From Flavobacteriaceae bacterium UBA5534 (lineage in GTDB: Bacteria; Bacteroidota; Bacteroidia; Flavobacteriales; Flavobacteriaceae), in contig DINS01000006.1 in assembly GCA_002426015.1 (NCBI GenBank), forward strand, positions 1 through 36,116: DNA of 36,116 nt, given 5' to 3'. Below the pieces are notes generated by a model. That model did no database searches. It had not been told where the DNA came from and was given only the letters and a program-made list of their open reading frames with translations. A program made the position numbers and the translations under genes. The number at the start of each line of letters is the position of its first letter. Position 1 is the stretch's first letter. Below are positions 1-8,006 of this stretch, piece by piece.

Positions 1-3000
1 ACTACCACAACTGGAAGGGGGTTGACAGTGAAAGATACTGAACTAGACGAAGGACAAGCGCCATTCGTTGTATATTCAACCGTGTAAGACGTGCCTGGAG
101 TGGCTCCAGTAACCGTTCCCGTTACCCCATCAATTACAGCAGCATCTGCTGGAACTGGATTAAAGGCAAAGGTACCTCCTACAACTCCTGTGACAGCTGC
201 AGTTGCTCCATCACACGTTGGTGTCATAGTGAAAGAAGAATTATCAGTTACCAGAACATCTAGAACCTGTGTACTGGATGTAGGGCAAGCTCCCGGTGTT
301 GTATATCGAATTGTATAAGATGCTCCTGATGTTCCTCCCGTCACTGTTCCTGTTGCAGCATCAATAACCGCAGCATCTGCAGGCGCAGTATTAAAAGTGA
401 ATGTACCTCCTAAAGTTCCTGTAACCGTTGCCGTGCCACCATCACATGTTGGTGTCATCGTAAAGGACGCGTCATCTGATGTCAACACAGTGACATTTTG
501 CAAACTACTTGTAGGACAAGTCCCTGATGTTGTATATTCAATTGTATAAGTGGCCGCTGATGTACCTCCAGTCACTGTTCCTGTTGAAGAATCAATCACT
601 GCGGCATCGGTTGGTGCTGGGTTGAAAGCAAAAGTCCCTCCGACAGTTCCAGTAATGGTCGCCGTACCACCATCACATGTTGGTGTCATGGTAAATGAAG
701 CATCATCGATCGGGATCACTGTAAATGTCTGCGTACTGGAAGATGGACAAACTCCCGATGTTGTGTATTCAACGCTATAGGAAGCCCCAGAGGTTCCTCC
801 AGTCACTGTCCCCGTTGAAGAATCAATCACTGCGGCATCCGTTGGTGCTGGGTTGAAAGCAAAAGTCCCTCCGACAGTTCCAGTAATGGTAGCTGTGGCC
901 CCATCACATGTCGGCGCCATCGTAAAGGAAGCGTCATCAGTTATTAGAACACTAAATGTTTGTGTACCTGTTTGAGGACAAATTCCAGTTGTTGTATATT
1001 CAATGATATAAGATGAACCTGATGTACCACCTGTAACCGTTCCTGTAAGTGGGTTAATAACCGCAGCGTCAGTTGGAGCTGGATTAAAAGTAAAAGTTCC
1101 CCCTAAAGTACCTGTTATAGTTGCAGTCGCACCATCACATGTTGGTGTCATTGTAAATGATGCAACATCCGAAGGGTTTACTATCAAATTAAAAACAGGT
1201 AATGGTGACACATTGTTACATAATGGGTCTCCTATTCTCTGTATTCTTACATAAATAGGTTGAGGATTGGATGTGTTTGTATAAGGACTCACTAATGCTC
1301 CTGTACTTGTGTTTGCATTAGCAAAAGAAGTATAATACGTTACAACAAACTCTGAAGCCGGTTGAGGGCCTAAAATCCCTGGAGTTTGCAATTCTAAATT
1401 AAATTGAGCAAAACCATCGTTAGATGGATCGTCACAAACGACCATATCTGGCACAGGGTTAATTGTTGGTTGAGCGGTAACATTTAATGTGAAGGTTTCT
1501 GTAACATAACAACCAGATGTTTGATATTCAACACGAACATATATTATTTGTCCATCGGTTCCTACATAAGTTGCTGGTGTCCCAATTGGATTAGTATCAG
1601 CATCGGCATCGGCTTGAGTTTCATGATATGTAACTATCAAATCTGCAGGAATTGGAGTTGGAGCCAATATCACAGAAGTGTTTTGAGTTAAATCGAATAT
1701 ATAAGGCGGTGCACCTGGATTACATAGAAACAAATTATTTGGTGCAGCATTAATAATTTCTGGGAGCATATCTATACACACCTGCTCGGTATATTCACAA
1801 CCAAAATCATCTGTCACTCTATAGGTATAACAGTGTTGTCCAGCAGTAGCCGGCTGCACTGTAATAGTATTACCTGTTGTATTTATAATAGAAGCATCTG
1901 CATCCCAAGCTTCAGAAGTAATCACTGGTGTAAAAGACAGTTCAGGCGGTTGTAGTGCAGGGTCAAATGTAATACTCCAAGCAAAAACATAACCGTTGTC
2001 CAATCCAATATTATCGACGACTCTAATTGTCCAATTCCCATTTAAAGGGGAACCTACTAGACCAGTCAAAGGAAAAACAGAGCTGTAATTACCTGCTGGT
2101 ACAAAAGTGTCTGTATAAGTACCTGGTCCATTCCCGCTTGTAAAAGTACCTCCTGCTTGAATACCTCCAACTAAAGTAGGATTAGCATTACCTGGCACAA
2201 AACAGTATTGCGCTCCAACACCTGGAGTCGTATTAGCACTGTTTCCATCAACTCCAGCAGTTGCCCAAGGGGTTCCTAAATTAGCTGAGCCTCCTCCTTG
2301 ATCGTGCATTCTTACTACTTGACCATTAGGTGAGATGATCTCTATATCTAAATCTCCCAAATAGGAATGTTCCATTGTTATACAGATACTTACCAACTGA
2401 TTGATGTTTGTCAATGTTTGAGCAGAATCATAACAATCAACAGTTACCGATGTTTCATATGTTACACCATTCCCATCAGGCAAAAAAGTAGTACCACTTA
2501 CTGGTGGTGTACAATCATTTATAAACTCAACGGCATTTACCACACCATCAATTGTCGTGGTGTCTCCAAAACATATAGTAGGTTGTGCTGCTTGGGTTCC
2601 AGTAAAATCTGGCTCTGTAGCTACTTGTATGACTTGATTGATTAAATTATTGTTAGTACAACCTAAAGGGTCAATGGAAGTGTTTGTATCTCTAATGCTC
2701 AAATTAACAATATAAACCCCTGGTGTTGCATACGAAAATGTGGCTGTTTGACCTGTGGCAGTCGTTCCATCTCCTAAATCCCATTCATAGGTTGCGCCTG
2801 TACCATCTATAGAAAATGTCCCACTACCAGTTAATGTTATTGGGTCATTTGGACATACTCTTATATATCCCAATGCATTTGGCGCAGGTGAGGCACTATC
2901 TATTTGAGAATTTATGGTTTGACAAGGCGTTCTACAAGACATTGTAGCTGCCCAGCCAGTGTTAGTTCCACTCCCATCAGAAATAAACTCCAATGTAATA

Positions 3001-3350
3001 CAACCAGTAGGATTGTCTTGTGTTGCGCTAACAAAACCAGGACTATTCGCCGCACCACTACCTGAAAAATTTCCAAATAAAGGCGCAGCAGTACTATCTC
3101 CATTATATATATTTAAAATATCTGTTGATTGTGTAGAAAATAGGGTGAAGTTCAGTTGAACCAGTTGCCCAACATTCTCTGGGCAAATGGTCAGCACAAA
3201 GTTTTCATTACTGCTATAATTCCCTCCATTTCCACCAGAATCATAAAGTATTCCAGAACATCTGGTAACTGTACCGTTTTGCATTAATACATCTTGAGAA
3301 AATGTAAAACATGTGCTTAAAAGAAATAGTATGAGTATAAATTTTTTCAT
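1..3350 (-). CDS. Giant secreted adhesin-like protein, N-terminal part (runs off the left edge)
   Basis: An open frame of about 1116 codons runs from an ATG at 3350 to the window edge without a stop. It opens with a Sec signal peptide (MKKFILILFLLSTCFTFSQ). A CUB-like domain follows at about residues 25-137, then a PKD domain (YEWDLGDG motif, about 160-235). A P-domain-like jelly roll (GDLDIEIISPNG and GNWTIRVVD motifs) spans about 300-463. Ig-like segments of the kind seen in gliding-motility surface proteins fill about 470-725, and five tandem 77-residue repeats end the visible part. The architecture fits a cell-surface or exported adhesin that probably ends in a T9SS sorting signal outside the window; that ending is inferred. 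The gene follows a small secreted protein by 22 bp on the same strand and is probably co-transcribed with it. No catalytic motif was recognised, so binding is more likely than an enzymatic role. Confidence 0.85.
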   Translation of the reverse strand, partial: MKKFILILFLLSTCFTFSQDVLMQNGTVTRCSGILYDSGGNGGNYSSNENFVLTICPENVGQLVQLNFTLFSTQSTDILNIYNGDSTAAPLFGNFSGSGAANSPGFVSATQDNPTGCITLEFISDGSGTNTGWAATMSCRTPCQTINSQIDSASPAPNALGYIRVCPNDPITLTGSGTFSIDGTGATYEWDLGDGTTATGQTATFSYATPGVYIVNLSIRDTNTSIDPLGCTNNNLINQVIQVATEPDFTGTQAAQPTICFGDTTTIDGVVNAVEFINDCTPPVSGTTFLPDGNGVTYETSVTVDCYDSAQTLTNINQLVSICITMEHSYLGDLDIEIISPNGQVVRMHDQGGGSANLGTPWATAGVDGNSANTTPGVGAQYCFVPGNANPTLVGGIQAGGTFTSGNGPGTYTDTFVPAGNYSSVFPLTGLVGSPLNGNWTIRVVDNIGLDNGYVFAWSITFDPALQPPELSFTPVITSEAWDADASIINTTGNTITVQPATAGQHCYTYRVTDDFGCEYTEQVCIDMLPEIINAAPNNLFLCNPGAPPYIFDLTQNTSVILAPTPIPADLIVTYHETQADADADTNPIGTPATYVGTDGQIIYVRVEYQTSGCYVTETFTLNVTAQPTINPVPDMVVCDDPSNDGFAQFNLELQTPGILGPQPASEFVVTYYTSFANANTSTGALVSPYTNTSNPQPIYVRIQRIGDPLCNNVSPLPVFNLIVNPSDVASFTMTPTCDGATATITGTLGGTFTFNPAPTDAAVINPLTGTVTGGTSGSSYIIEYTTTGICPQTGTQTFSVLITDDASFTMAPTCDGATATITGTVGGTFAFNPAPTDAAVIDSSTGTVTGGTSGASYSVEYTTSGVCPSSSTQTFTVIPIDDASFTMTPTCDGGTATITGTVGGTFAFNPAPTDAAVIDSSTGTVTGGTSAATYTIEYTTSGTCPTSSLQNVTVLTSDDASFTMTPTCDGGTATVTGTLGGTFTFNTAPADAAVIDAATGTVTGGTSGASYTIRYTTPGACPTSSTQVLDVLVTDNSSFTMTPTCDGATAAVTGVVGGTFAFNPVPADAAVIDGVTGTVTGATPGTSYTVEYTTNGACPSSSSVSFTVNPLPVVV
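16..1173 (-). repeat. Five tandem 231-bp (77-residue) coding repeats
   Basis: The box CCATCACATGTTGG (variants CCATCACACGTTGG and CCATCACATGTCGG) begins at 208, 439, 670, 901 and 1132, so the spacing is exactly 231 bp every time. Each unit encodes SFTM.PTCDG, then TGT.GGTF.FNP.P.DAAVI, then TGTVTGGTS, then Y.IEYTT.G.CP. Each holds two cysteines, one in TCDG and one near the CP motif. The units near 571-660 and 800-890 are almost identical at the DNA level, which points to recent duplication or gene conversion. After the fifth unit the frame moves into a TVNPLPVV segment typical of the next Ig-like module. Confidence 0.9.
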
Positions 3351-3372
3351 GTGATATTTTTAATCAATTAAA

Positions 3373-3849
3373 TTATTGATGTTGTGATTTTATGATGATA
3401 TAATAATTGGTATTGTCAACTTTGTATAGTCCTCCACCTCTTGAGTTAAAGCTAAAATCATACTTTAATGGATTAAATGTCGCTGGATCAAAGACCATAT
3501 CTCTAGTTAATGATGACACATAGTAATCAAACAAAGGCACGCTAGAAAGCAAAGGACATTCTTTTAATGTTTCTCCAGATTTAACTTCCTTAAAGACAAC
3601 CCTGTTACGCAAAATATTCTTGATATCTTTAACACGTTGCTGTCTGCTCAACACTTGTTGTTCTGCCTGATCTCCGTAAGCTTCTTTAATCTGACCCAAT
3701 TCTTTAGAAGTAAGAGGTGCATCAACATTAGCGTTATATTTAACTATTGTAAGAGGTTGTTGATTTATTTGCTTTGTTTGAGAAAAGGATGTGCCCGAAA
3801 TAAAAGCACATAAAATAAACATCAGTAGTATTTGTAATTTTATCTTCAT
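3373..3849 (-). CDS. Small secreted protein of unknown function preceding the adhesin
   Basis: This encodes 158 residues with a clear Sec signal peptide (a lysine-rich start, then LQILLMFILCAFISG and a likely cut after SFSQ). The mature part is mostly charged and helical in its first half (SKELGQIKEAYGDQAEQQVL). The second half is beta-rich and tyrosine-rich, ending in LYKVDNTNYYIIIKSQHQ. I recognise no catalytic motif. The gene is the first of a probable two-gene transcript, with the giant adhesin starting 22 bp after its stop. A periplasmic or outer-membrane accessory role for the adhesin is possible, but this rests on position only. Confidence 0.75.
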   Translation of the reverse strand: MKIKLQILLMFILCAFISGTSFSQTKQINQQPLTIVKYNANVDAPLTSKELGQIKEAYGDQAEQQVLSRQQRVKDIKNILRNRVVFKEVKSGETLKECPLLSSVPLFDYYVSSLTRDMVFDPATFNPLKYDFSFNSRGGGLYKVDNTNYYIIIKSQHQ

Positions 3850-4003
3850 TGCTCTATAATATTGAATTTTTAAGGAGTGAAATTTAAGAAAATTTTAATA
3901 ACTATACTGTTAATACGTTAATGATATTAATATTTTCGTTGATTAACTATATAACATTTCAAATTAATAAATTCCTACCTATCATCAGAAAATTTTTAAT
4001 GCT

Positions 4004-4011
4004 TATCTTTG
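4004..4011 (+). promoter_or_regulatory. -7 promoter box of folE (TATCTTTG)
   Basis: TATCTTTG matches the Bacteroidota TAnnTTTG element. It would place the transcript start near 4016-4018 and give a leader of about 65 nt. I see no good TTG at the usual -33 spacing. Confidence 0.55.
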
Positions 4012-4057
4012 CACTCTGTTTAACAAAGAGCTTAATTTCGTAATTAATTAAAACGAT

Positions 4058-4073
4058 TTCCGTTTTTACGGAA
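4058..4073 (+). promoter_or_regulatory. Hairpin in the folE leader just before the start codon
   Basis: TTCCGT, TTTT and ACGGAA form a perfect 6-bp stem with a 4-nt loop. The stem ends 7 nt before the folE ATG, where a ribosome would first contact the message. A weaker stem, CTCT pairing with AGAG around a TTTAAC loop, lies near 4014-4030. The pair could modulate translation, but no known riboswitch consensus was recognised. Confidence 0.4.
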
Positions 4074-4080
4074 CATTTAT

Positions 4081-4758
4081 ATGAAAATAGAAAAAGATCT
4101 AGAAAAATTTGAAGCTATTGGTAATGACCATATTGGCACTTCCGCAGAAACACCTATGCGCAAAGATGCCTTTAAGCTTTCACAAGACGAAAAAATAGAC
4201 ATTATTAAAGATGATGTCCACCATATCATGGAAACACTTGGGCTAGATCTTACTGATGACAGCCTAAAAGGAACTCCATTGCGTGTTGCCAAAATGTTTG
4301 TAAAAGAGATTTTTGGTGGATTAAGTCCAGATAAAAAACCTAACGCATCGACATTCGAAAATAAATATAAGTATGGCGAAATGCTCGTAGAAAAAAACAT
4401 TACAGTGTACTCTACTTGTGAACATCACTTATTGCCAATAGTGGGGAAAGCACATGTTGCCTATATTTCTAACGGAACCGTTGTAGGTCTTTCCAAAATG
4501 AATCGCATTGTCGATTATTTTGCCAAACGACCGCAGGTACAAGAGCGCTTGACAATACAAATTGTTAAAGAACTGCAAAAAGTATTAAACACTGAAGATG
4601 TTGCCTGCGTCATTGATGCGAAGCATTTGTGTGTCAACTCTAGAGGTATTAGAGATGTTGATTGCAGCACTGTGACTTCAGAATTTGGCGGCAAATTCAA
4701 AGAAAAAGAAACACGAAGAGAGTTTTTAGATTACATCAAGTTGGAAACTACGTTTTAG
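4081..4758 (+). CDS. folE: GTP cyclohydrolase I
   Basis: FolE converts GTP to 7,8-dihydroneopterin triphosphate, the first step of folate synthesis and also of queuosine and pterin routes. The 225-residue protein carries the family signatures: STCEHHLLP with Cys113 and His116 as zinc ligands, SKMNRIVDYFAKRPQVQERL for the active-site helix, and KHLCVNSRGI with the third zinc ligand Cys184. His115 and His182 match the catalytic histidines of the E. coli enzyme. The N-terminal 30 residues are a variable extension. The gene is first in a run with cysS (31-bp gap), yidD and lgt. A queuosine gene, queE, also lies in this window but 24 kb away on the other strand. Confidence 0.97.
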   Translation: MKIEKDLEKFEAIGNDHIGTSAETPMRKDAFKLSQDEKIDIIKDDVHHIMETLGLDLTDDSLKGTPLRVAKMFVKEIFGGLSPDKKPNASTFENKYKYGEMLVEKNITVYSTCEHHLLPIVGKAHVAYISNGTVVGLSKMNRIVDYFAKRPQVQERLTIQIVKELQKVLNTEDVACVIDAKHLCVNSRGIRDVDCSTVTSEFGGKFKEKETRREFLDYIKLETTF

Positions 4759-4789
4759 ATTTCTAAATTCACCATACGAAAATTCACCA

Positions 4790-6274
4790 ATGCAGTTATA
4801 CAGCCAAAACAAAATCACAATTTACAATTCCTTAAGTGGAGAAAAAGAAACTTTCAAACCTATACACGAAGGCTATGTTGGTATGTACGTGTGCGGACCA
4901 ACCGTTTATAGCAATGTCCATTTAGGAAATGTGAGAACTTTCATGTCGTTTGATATGATATTCCGCTATTTCAAACATTTAGGCTATAAAGTTCGTTTTG
5001 TCAGAAACATTACAGATGCAGGACATTTAGAAAATGATGCCGATGTTGGTGAAGATCGTATTGCTAAAAAAGCAAGGCTAGAAGAAATTGAGCCAATGGA
5101 AGTGGTACAACGCTATACGGTCGATTTTCATAACATACTGAACACTTTCAATTTTTTACCTCCAAGTATTGAGCCTACTGCAACTGGTCATATTATCGAA
5201 CAAATCGAAATTATCAAAACCATTATTGATAAAGGATTGGCTTACGAAGTAAATGGCTCTGTATATTTTGATGTACTCAAATACAACCAAACCAAGCAAT
5301 ATGGTATTTTGAGCAAGCGTAATGTTGAAGATTTGATTCATAATACACGAGAGCTCGATGGGCAAAGTGACAAAAAAAATCCGCAAGATTTTGCTCTTTG
5401 GAAAAAAGCCGAACCGCAACACATTATGCGTTGGCCTTCCCCTTGGAGCGATGGTTTTCCTGGTTGGCATTTAGAATGTACAGCAATGAGCACCAAATAC
5501 TTGGGCGAACATTTTGACATTCATGGTGGTGGAATGGATCTAAAATTCCCACATCATGAATGTGAAATTGCGCAAGCGGAAGCATGTAATGATGAAGCAC
5601 CTGTCAACTATTGGATGCATGCCAATATGCTGATCATGAATGGTAAAAAAATGGCAAAATCAACTGGAAACTTCATTTTGCCAAACGAAATATTTTCAGG
5701 TGATAATCCACACATTACTAAAGCCTATGCGCCAAGCGTTGCTCGTTTCTTTATGCTGCAAGCACACTACAGAAGCGTGTTGGATTTTACAAATAACGGA
5801 TTGTTGGCCAGTGAAAAAGGCTTTTATCGTTTGATGGATGCTATTAATAGTCTTGATGAATTAAAAACATCAACAACCTCAACGTTTGACATTGCAGACT
5901 GGAAACAGAAATGCTACGATGCCATGAACGATGATTTCAATTCACCTATGGTCATTGCCAATTTGTTTGAAGCTGTTAAGTATATCAATCAAATAAAAGA
6001 TGGAAGTGCTAACATCACTAAAGATGATTTAGAGTTGTTAAAAACGACCATCAATGATTTTACCTTTGATATTCTTGGCTTGGTCAACGTTATGAAAGCA
6101 GCAGAAACCACAACCGATAAACTTTCGGCAGCAGTGGAATTGCTCATTCAATTACGTCAAGAAGCAAGAGCCAACAAAGATTTTGCAATGTCTGATAAAA
6201 TCAGAGACGAACTGGCAGCCAAAGGCATTCAACTAAATGACGGCAAGGAAGGCACAACATTCTCGACCAATTAG
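4790..6274 (+). CDS. cysS: Cysteinyl-tRNA synthetase
   Basis: This cytoplasmic class I aminoacyl-tRNA synthetase charges tRNA-Cys with cysteine. The 494-residue length is normal for the family. The HIGH-type motif is HLGN at residues 44-47, right after YVCGPTVY. KMAKS at 287-291 is the KMSKS motif. The zinc site that selects cysteine is visible as Cys35, Cys230 (GWHLEC), His255 and Glu259 (FPHHECE). The C-terminal helical anticodon-binding region is present (FAMSDKIRDELAAKGI). The yidD ATG follows 2 bp after the stop, so the two are surely co-transcribed. Confidence 0.98.
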   Translation: MQLYSQNKITIYNSLSGEKETFKPIHEGYVGMYVCGPTVYSNVHLGNVRTFMSFDMIFRYFKHLGYKVRFVRNITDAGHLENDADVGEDRIAKKARLEEIEPMEVVQRYTVDFHNILNTFNFLPPSIEPTATGHIIEQIEIIKTIIDKGLAYEVNGSVYFDVLKYNQTKQYGILSKRNVEDLIHNTRELDGQSDKKNPQDFALWKKAEPQHIMRWPSPWSDGFPGWHLECTAMSTKYLGEHFDIHGGGMDLKFPHHECEIAQAEACNDEAPVNYWMHANMLIMNGKKMAKSTGNFILPNEIFSGDNPHITKAYAPSVARFFMLQAHYRSVLDFTNNGLLASEKGFYRLMDAINSLDELKTSTTSTFDIADWKQKCYDAMNDDFNSPMVIANLFEAVKYINQIKDGSANITKDDLELLKTTINDFTFDILGLVNVMKAAETTTDKLSAAVELLIQLRQEARANKDFAMSDKIRDELAAKGIQLNDGKEGTTFSTN

Positions 6275-6276
6275 TC

Positions 6277-6513
6277 ATGAAAAAAATCCTGATATATCCA
6301 TTCTTAATACTTATTAAAGGATATCAGCTTTTCATTTCACCATTGACACCAGCTACCTGTCGTTTTCAACCTACATGTTCACATTATGCAAAAGAAGCTT
6401 TAGAAAAACATGGGTTGATCAAAGGTGGATGGTTAGCAATAAAGAGGATTTTTAGTTGTCATCCATGGGGGAAATCGGGTTATGATCCTGTTCCAGAAAA
6501 GAAAGACAATTAG
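6277..6513 (+). CDS. yidD: Membrane protein insertion efficiency factor YidD
   Basis: The product has 78 residues and the complete YidD (DUF37) signature: a hydrophobic amphipathic N-terminus (KKILIYPFLILIKGYQLFI), SPLTPATCRFQPTCSHYA with its conserved cysteines, KGGWLAIKRIFSCHPW, and GYDPVP near the end. It works at the inner membrane beside YidC during membrane protein insertion. In many bacteria yidD lies with rnpA and yidC. Here it is instead translationally close to cysS (2-bp gap) and 92 bp before lgt, another envelope gene. Confidence 0.95.
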   Translation: MKKILIYPFLILIKGYQLFISPLTPATCRFQPTCSHYAKEALEKHGLIKGGWLAIKRIFSCHPWGKSGYDPVPEKKDN

Positions 6514-6577
6514 ATTTCAAATCCTTAAAGCTTTGGTAAAATTTACAGTCGCCAATTCAAATACTTTTTTAAAATAG

Positions 6578-6585
6578 TATATTTA
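6578..6585 (+). promoter_or_regulatory. Possible -7 box before lgt (TATATTTA)
   Basis: TATATTTA differs from TAnnTTTG at the last base only and lies 20 bp before the lgt ATG in the 92-bp gap after yidD. An inverted repeat, TTGGTAAA at 6533-6540 and TTTACCAA at 6582-6589, overlaps its downstream half. A separate lgt promoter is plausible but weakly supported. Confidence 0.35.
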
Positions 6586-6605
6586 CCAATCAAAAATAAA
6601 ATTAC

Positions 6606-7436
6606 ATGCACGCATTAAAATTTGTTTGGGATCCTTCAAAAGGAATTGACATCTTTGGCTTCTTTACACTTCATTACTATAGTATGATGTGGATTGTTGC
6701 CTTCATCCTTGGCTTTTTATTAATGAAACGCATCTACAAAAACGAAAACCAATCAGACGAAGCATTGGACTCTATCTTTATGTATTCGGTCATTGGTATT
6801 ATGCTTGGTGCACGATTGGGCCATGTATTGTTTTACCAACGCGAATTGATTAGTGAGGACTTTTTTAGCATCTTTTTACCTTTTAAATTTAAAGGAGGGT
6901 TTGAGTTTACTGGCTTTCAGGGCTTGGCAAGCCATGGTGCAGCAATCGCCATGATTATTGCCATGTATATATACAATAAGAAAGTATTGCATAAAACTGT
7001 CTTATGGATTTTGGATCGTGTCGTTGTTCCTGTTGCTTTAGGTGCTGTTTTTGTGAGAATCGGTAATTTTATCAATTCAGAAATTGTCGGAAAACCTACA
7101 GGAACCGATTATGGAGTTGTTTTTAAACAGAATGGCGAAGCCTTTGCTCGTCATCCAGCACAACTCTATGAAGCATTTTGTTATGTGTTTGTGTTTTTGA
7201 TTTTGCTATATTTTTATTGGAAAACTAAAAAAAGTGAGCAACAAGGCTTCTTGTTTGGCTTGTTTTTAGTCTTATTATGGACTGTTCGCTTTTTTGTGGA
7301 GTTTGTTAAAGAACCTCAAGGTGAAGAATATTTGACCATTGGAAGTTTAAATACAGGGCAGTTATTGAGTATTCCGTTTATATTGATTGGACTTTATTTT
7401 ATGTTTTTTTACAAGCCAAAAACAAAACTTGCTTGA
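6606..7436 (+). CDS. lgt: Prolipoprotein diacylglyceryl transferase
   Basis: Lgt moves diacylglycerol from phosphatidylglycerol to the lipobox cysteine of prolipoproteins in the inner membrane. The 276-residue protein has about seven hydrophobic segments. Family motifs are visible: GARLGHVLFYQRE near residue 70, LASHGAAIA near 105, the Lgt signature as RIGNFINSEIVGKP near 150, and HPAQLYEAF near 183. The stop codon TGA overlaps by one base the ATG of a lipoprotein gene that would itself be an Lgt substrate. Confidence 0.96.
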   Translation: MHALKFVWDPSKGIDIFGFFTLHYYSMMWIVAFILGFLLMKRIYKNENQSDEALDSIFMYSVIGIMLGARLGHVLFYQRELISEDFFSIFLPFKFKGGFEFTGFQGLASHGAAIAMIIAMYIYNKKVLHKTVLWILDRVVVPVALGAVFVRIGNFINSEIVGKPTGTDYGVVFKQNGEAFARHPAQLYEAFCYVFVFLILLYFYWKTKKSEQQGFLFGLFLVLLWTVRFFVEFVKEPQGEEYLTIGSLNTGQLLSIPFILIGLYFMFFYKPKTKLA

Positions 7437-7933
7437 TGAAGAATACCAATCTTAAATTTATTGTAGTTATTTCACTTGGGTTTATTTGCCTTACCTCAAT
7501 CACGTCATGCAAAGAGGAAACAAAGAGCATAAAACCAATTGTCATAAACTTTAAGAAAGAAGGTGAACTGACTTTAAAGAAGGCAAATGATTCCATCATC
7601 AAAACGATAGACATTGAAATTGCCGATGATGCTTATCAAACCCAAACGGGATTGATGTATCGAGATTCGATGGAGGATAGCCAAGGTATGCTGTTCGTGT
7701 TTCCTGAAGCTGACTATCATTCATTTTATATGAAAAATACGCGTATCGCTTTAGATATTATTTATCTAGATGCCAACAAAACCATTGTGAGCATTCAAAA
7801 AAATGCGAAGCCTTATAATGAAACGTCATTGCCTTCAAACGCACCTGCAAAGTACGTTTTAGAAGTTAATGCTGGCTTATCTGACCAATGGACACTGGAG
7901 ATTGGAGATAAAATTGATTACTCAATCAACTGA
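7436..7933 (+). CDS. DUF192-family lipoprotein
   Basis: The product has 165 residues when started at the ATG at 7436. A frame extension to a TTG at 7433 adds one residue and is less likely. The lipoprotein signal peptide ends in SITSC, a good lipobox, followed by KEE. The rest is the DUF192 fold, with GLMYRDSMEDSQGMLFVF, then YMKNTRIALDIIYLD and YVLEVNAG. Function in this family is unknown. The ATG shares one base with the lgt stop codon, so translation is probably coupled. A strong bidirectional terminator follows 33 bp after the stop. Confidence 0.92.
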   Translation: MKNTNLKFIVVISLGFICLTSITSCKEETKSIKPIVINFKKEGELTLKKANDSIIKTIDIEIADDAYQTQTGLMYRDSMEDSQGMLFVFPEADYHSFYMKNTRIALDIIYLDANKTIVSIQKNAKPYNETSLPSNAPAKYVLEVNAGLSDQWTLEIGDKIDYSIN

Positions 7934-7954
7934 AAATAAAAAACCTATTTATTA

Positions 7955-7993
7955 AAAAAAAAAAAAGCCACTTCTCTCGAAGTGGCTTTTTTT
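7955..7993. terminator. Bidirectional intrinsic terminator between the lgt operon and secDF
   Basis: GCCACTTC (7967-7974), loop TCTC and GAAGTGGC (7979-7986) form a perfect 8-bp stem. It is flanked by an A-tract on the left and a T-tract on the right. Genes converge on it from both sides, so it can end both transcripts. Confidence 0.92.
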
Positions 7994-8006
7994 ATGAACT
8001 ATTAAA

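Noticed and set aside
91..780. Two plus-strand open frames of about 75 residues at 91-318 and 550-780
   Set aside because: They are similar to each other only because they lie antisense to the 77-residue repeats of the minus-strand adhesin.
16..1173. Regularly spaced repeats that could suggest a CRISPR array
   Set aside because: The 231-bp period is a multiple of three, the whole unit is conserved, and it is translated as one open frame; there are no unique spacers and no cas genes.
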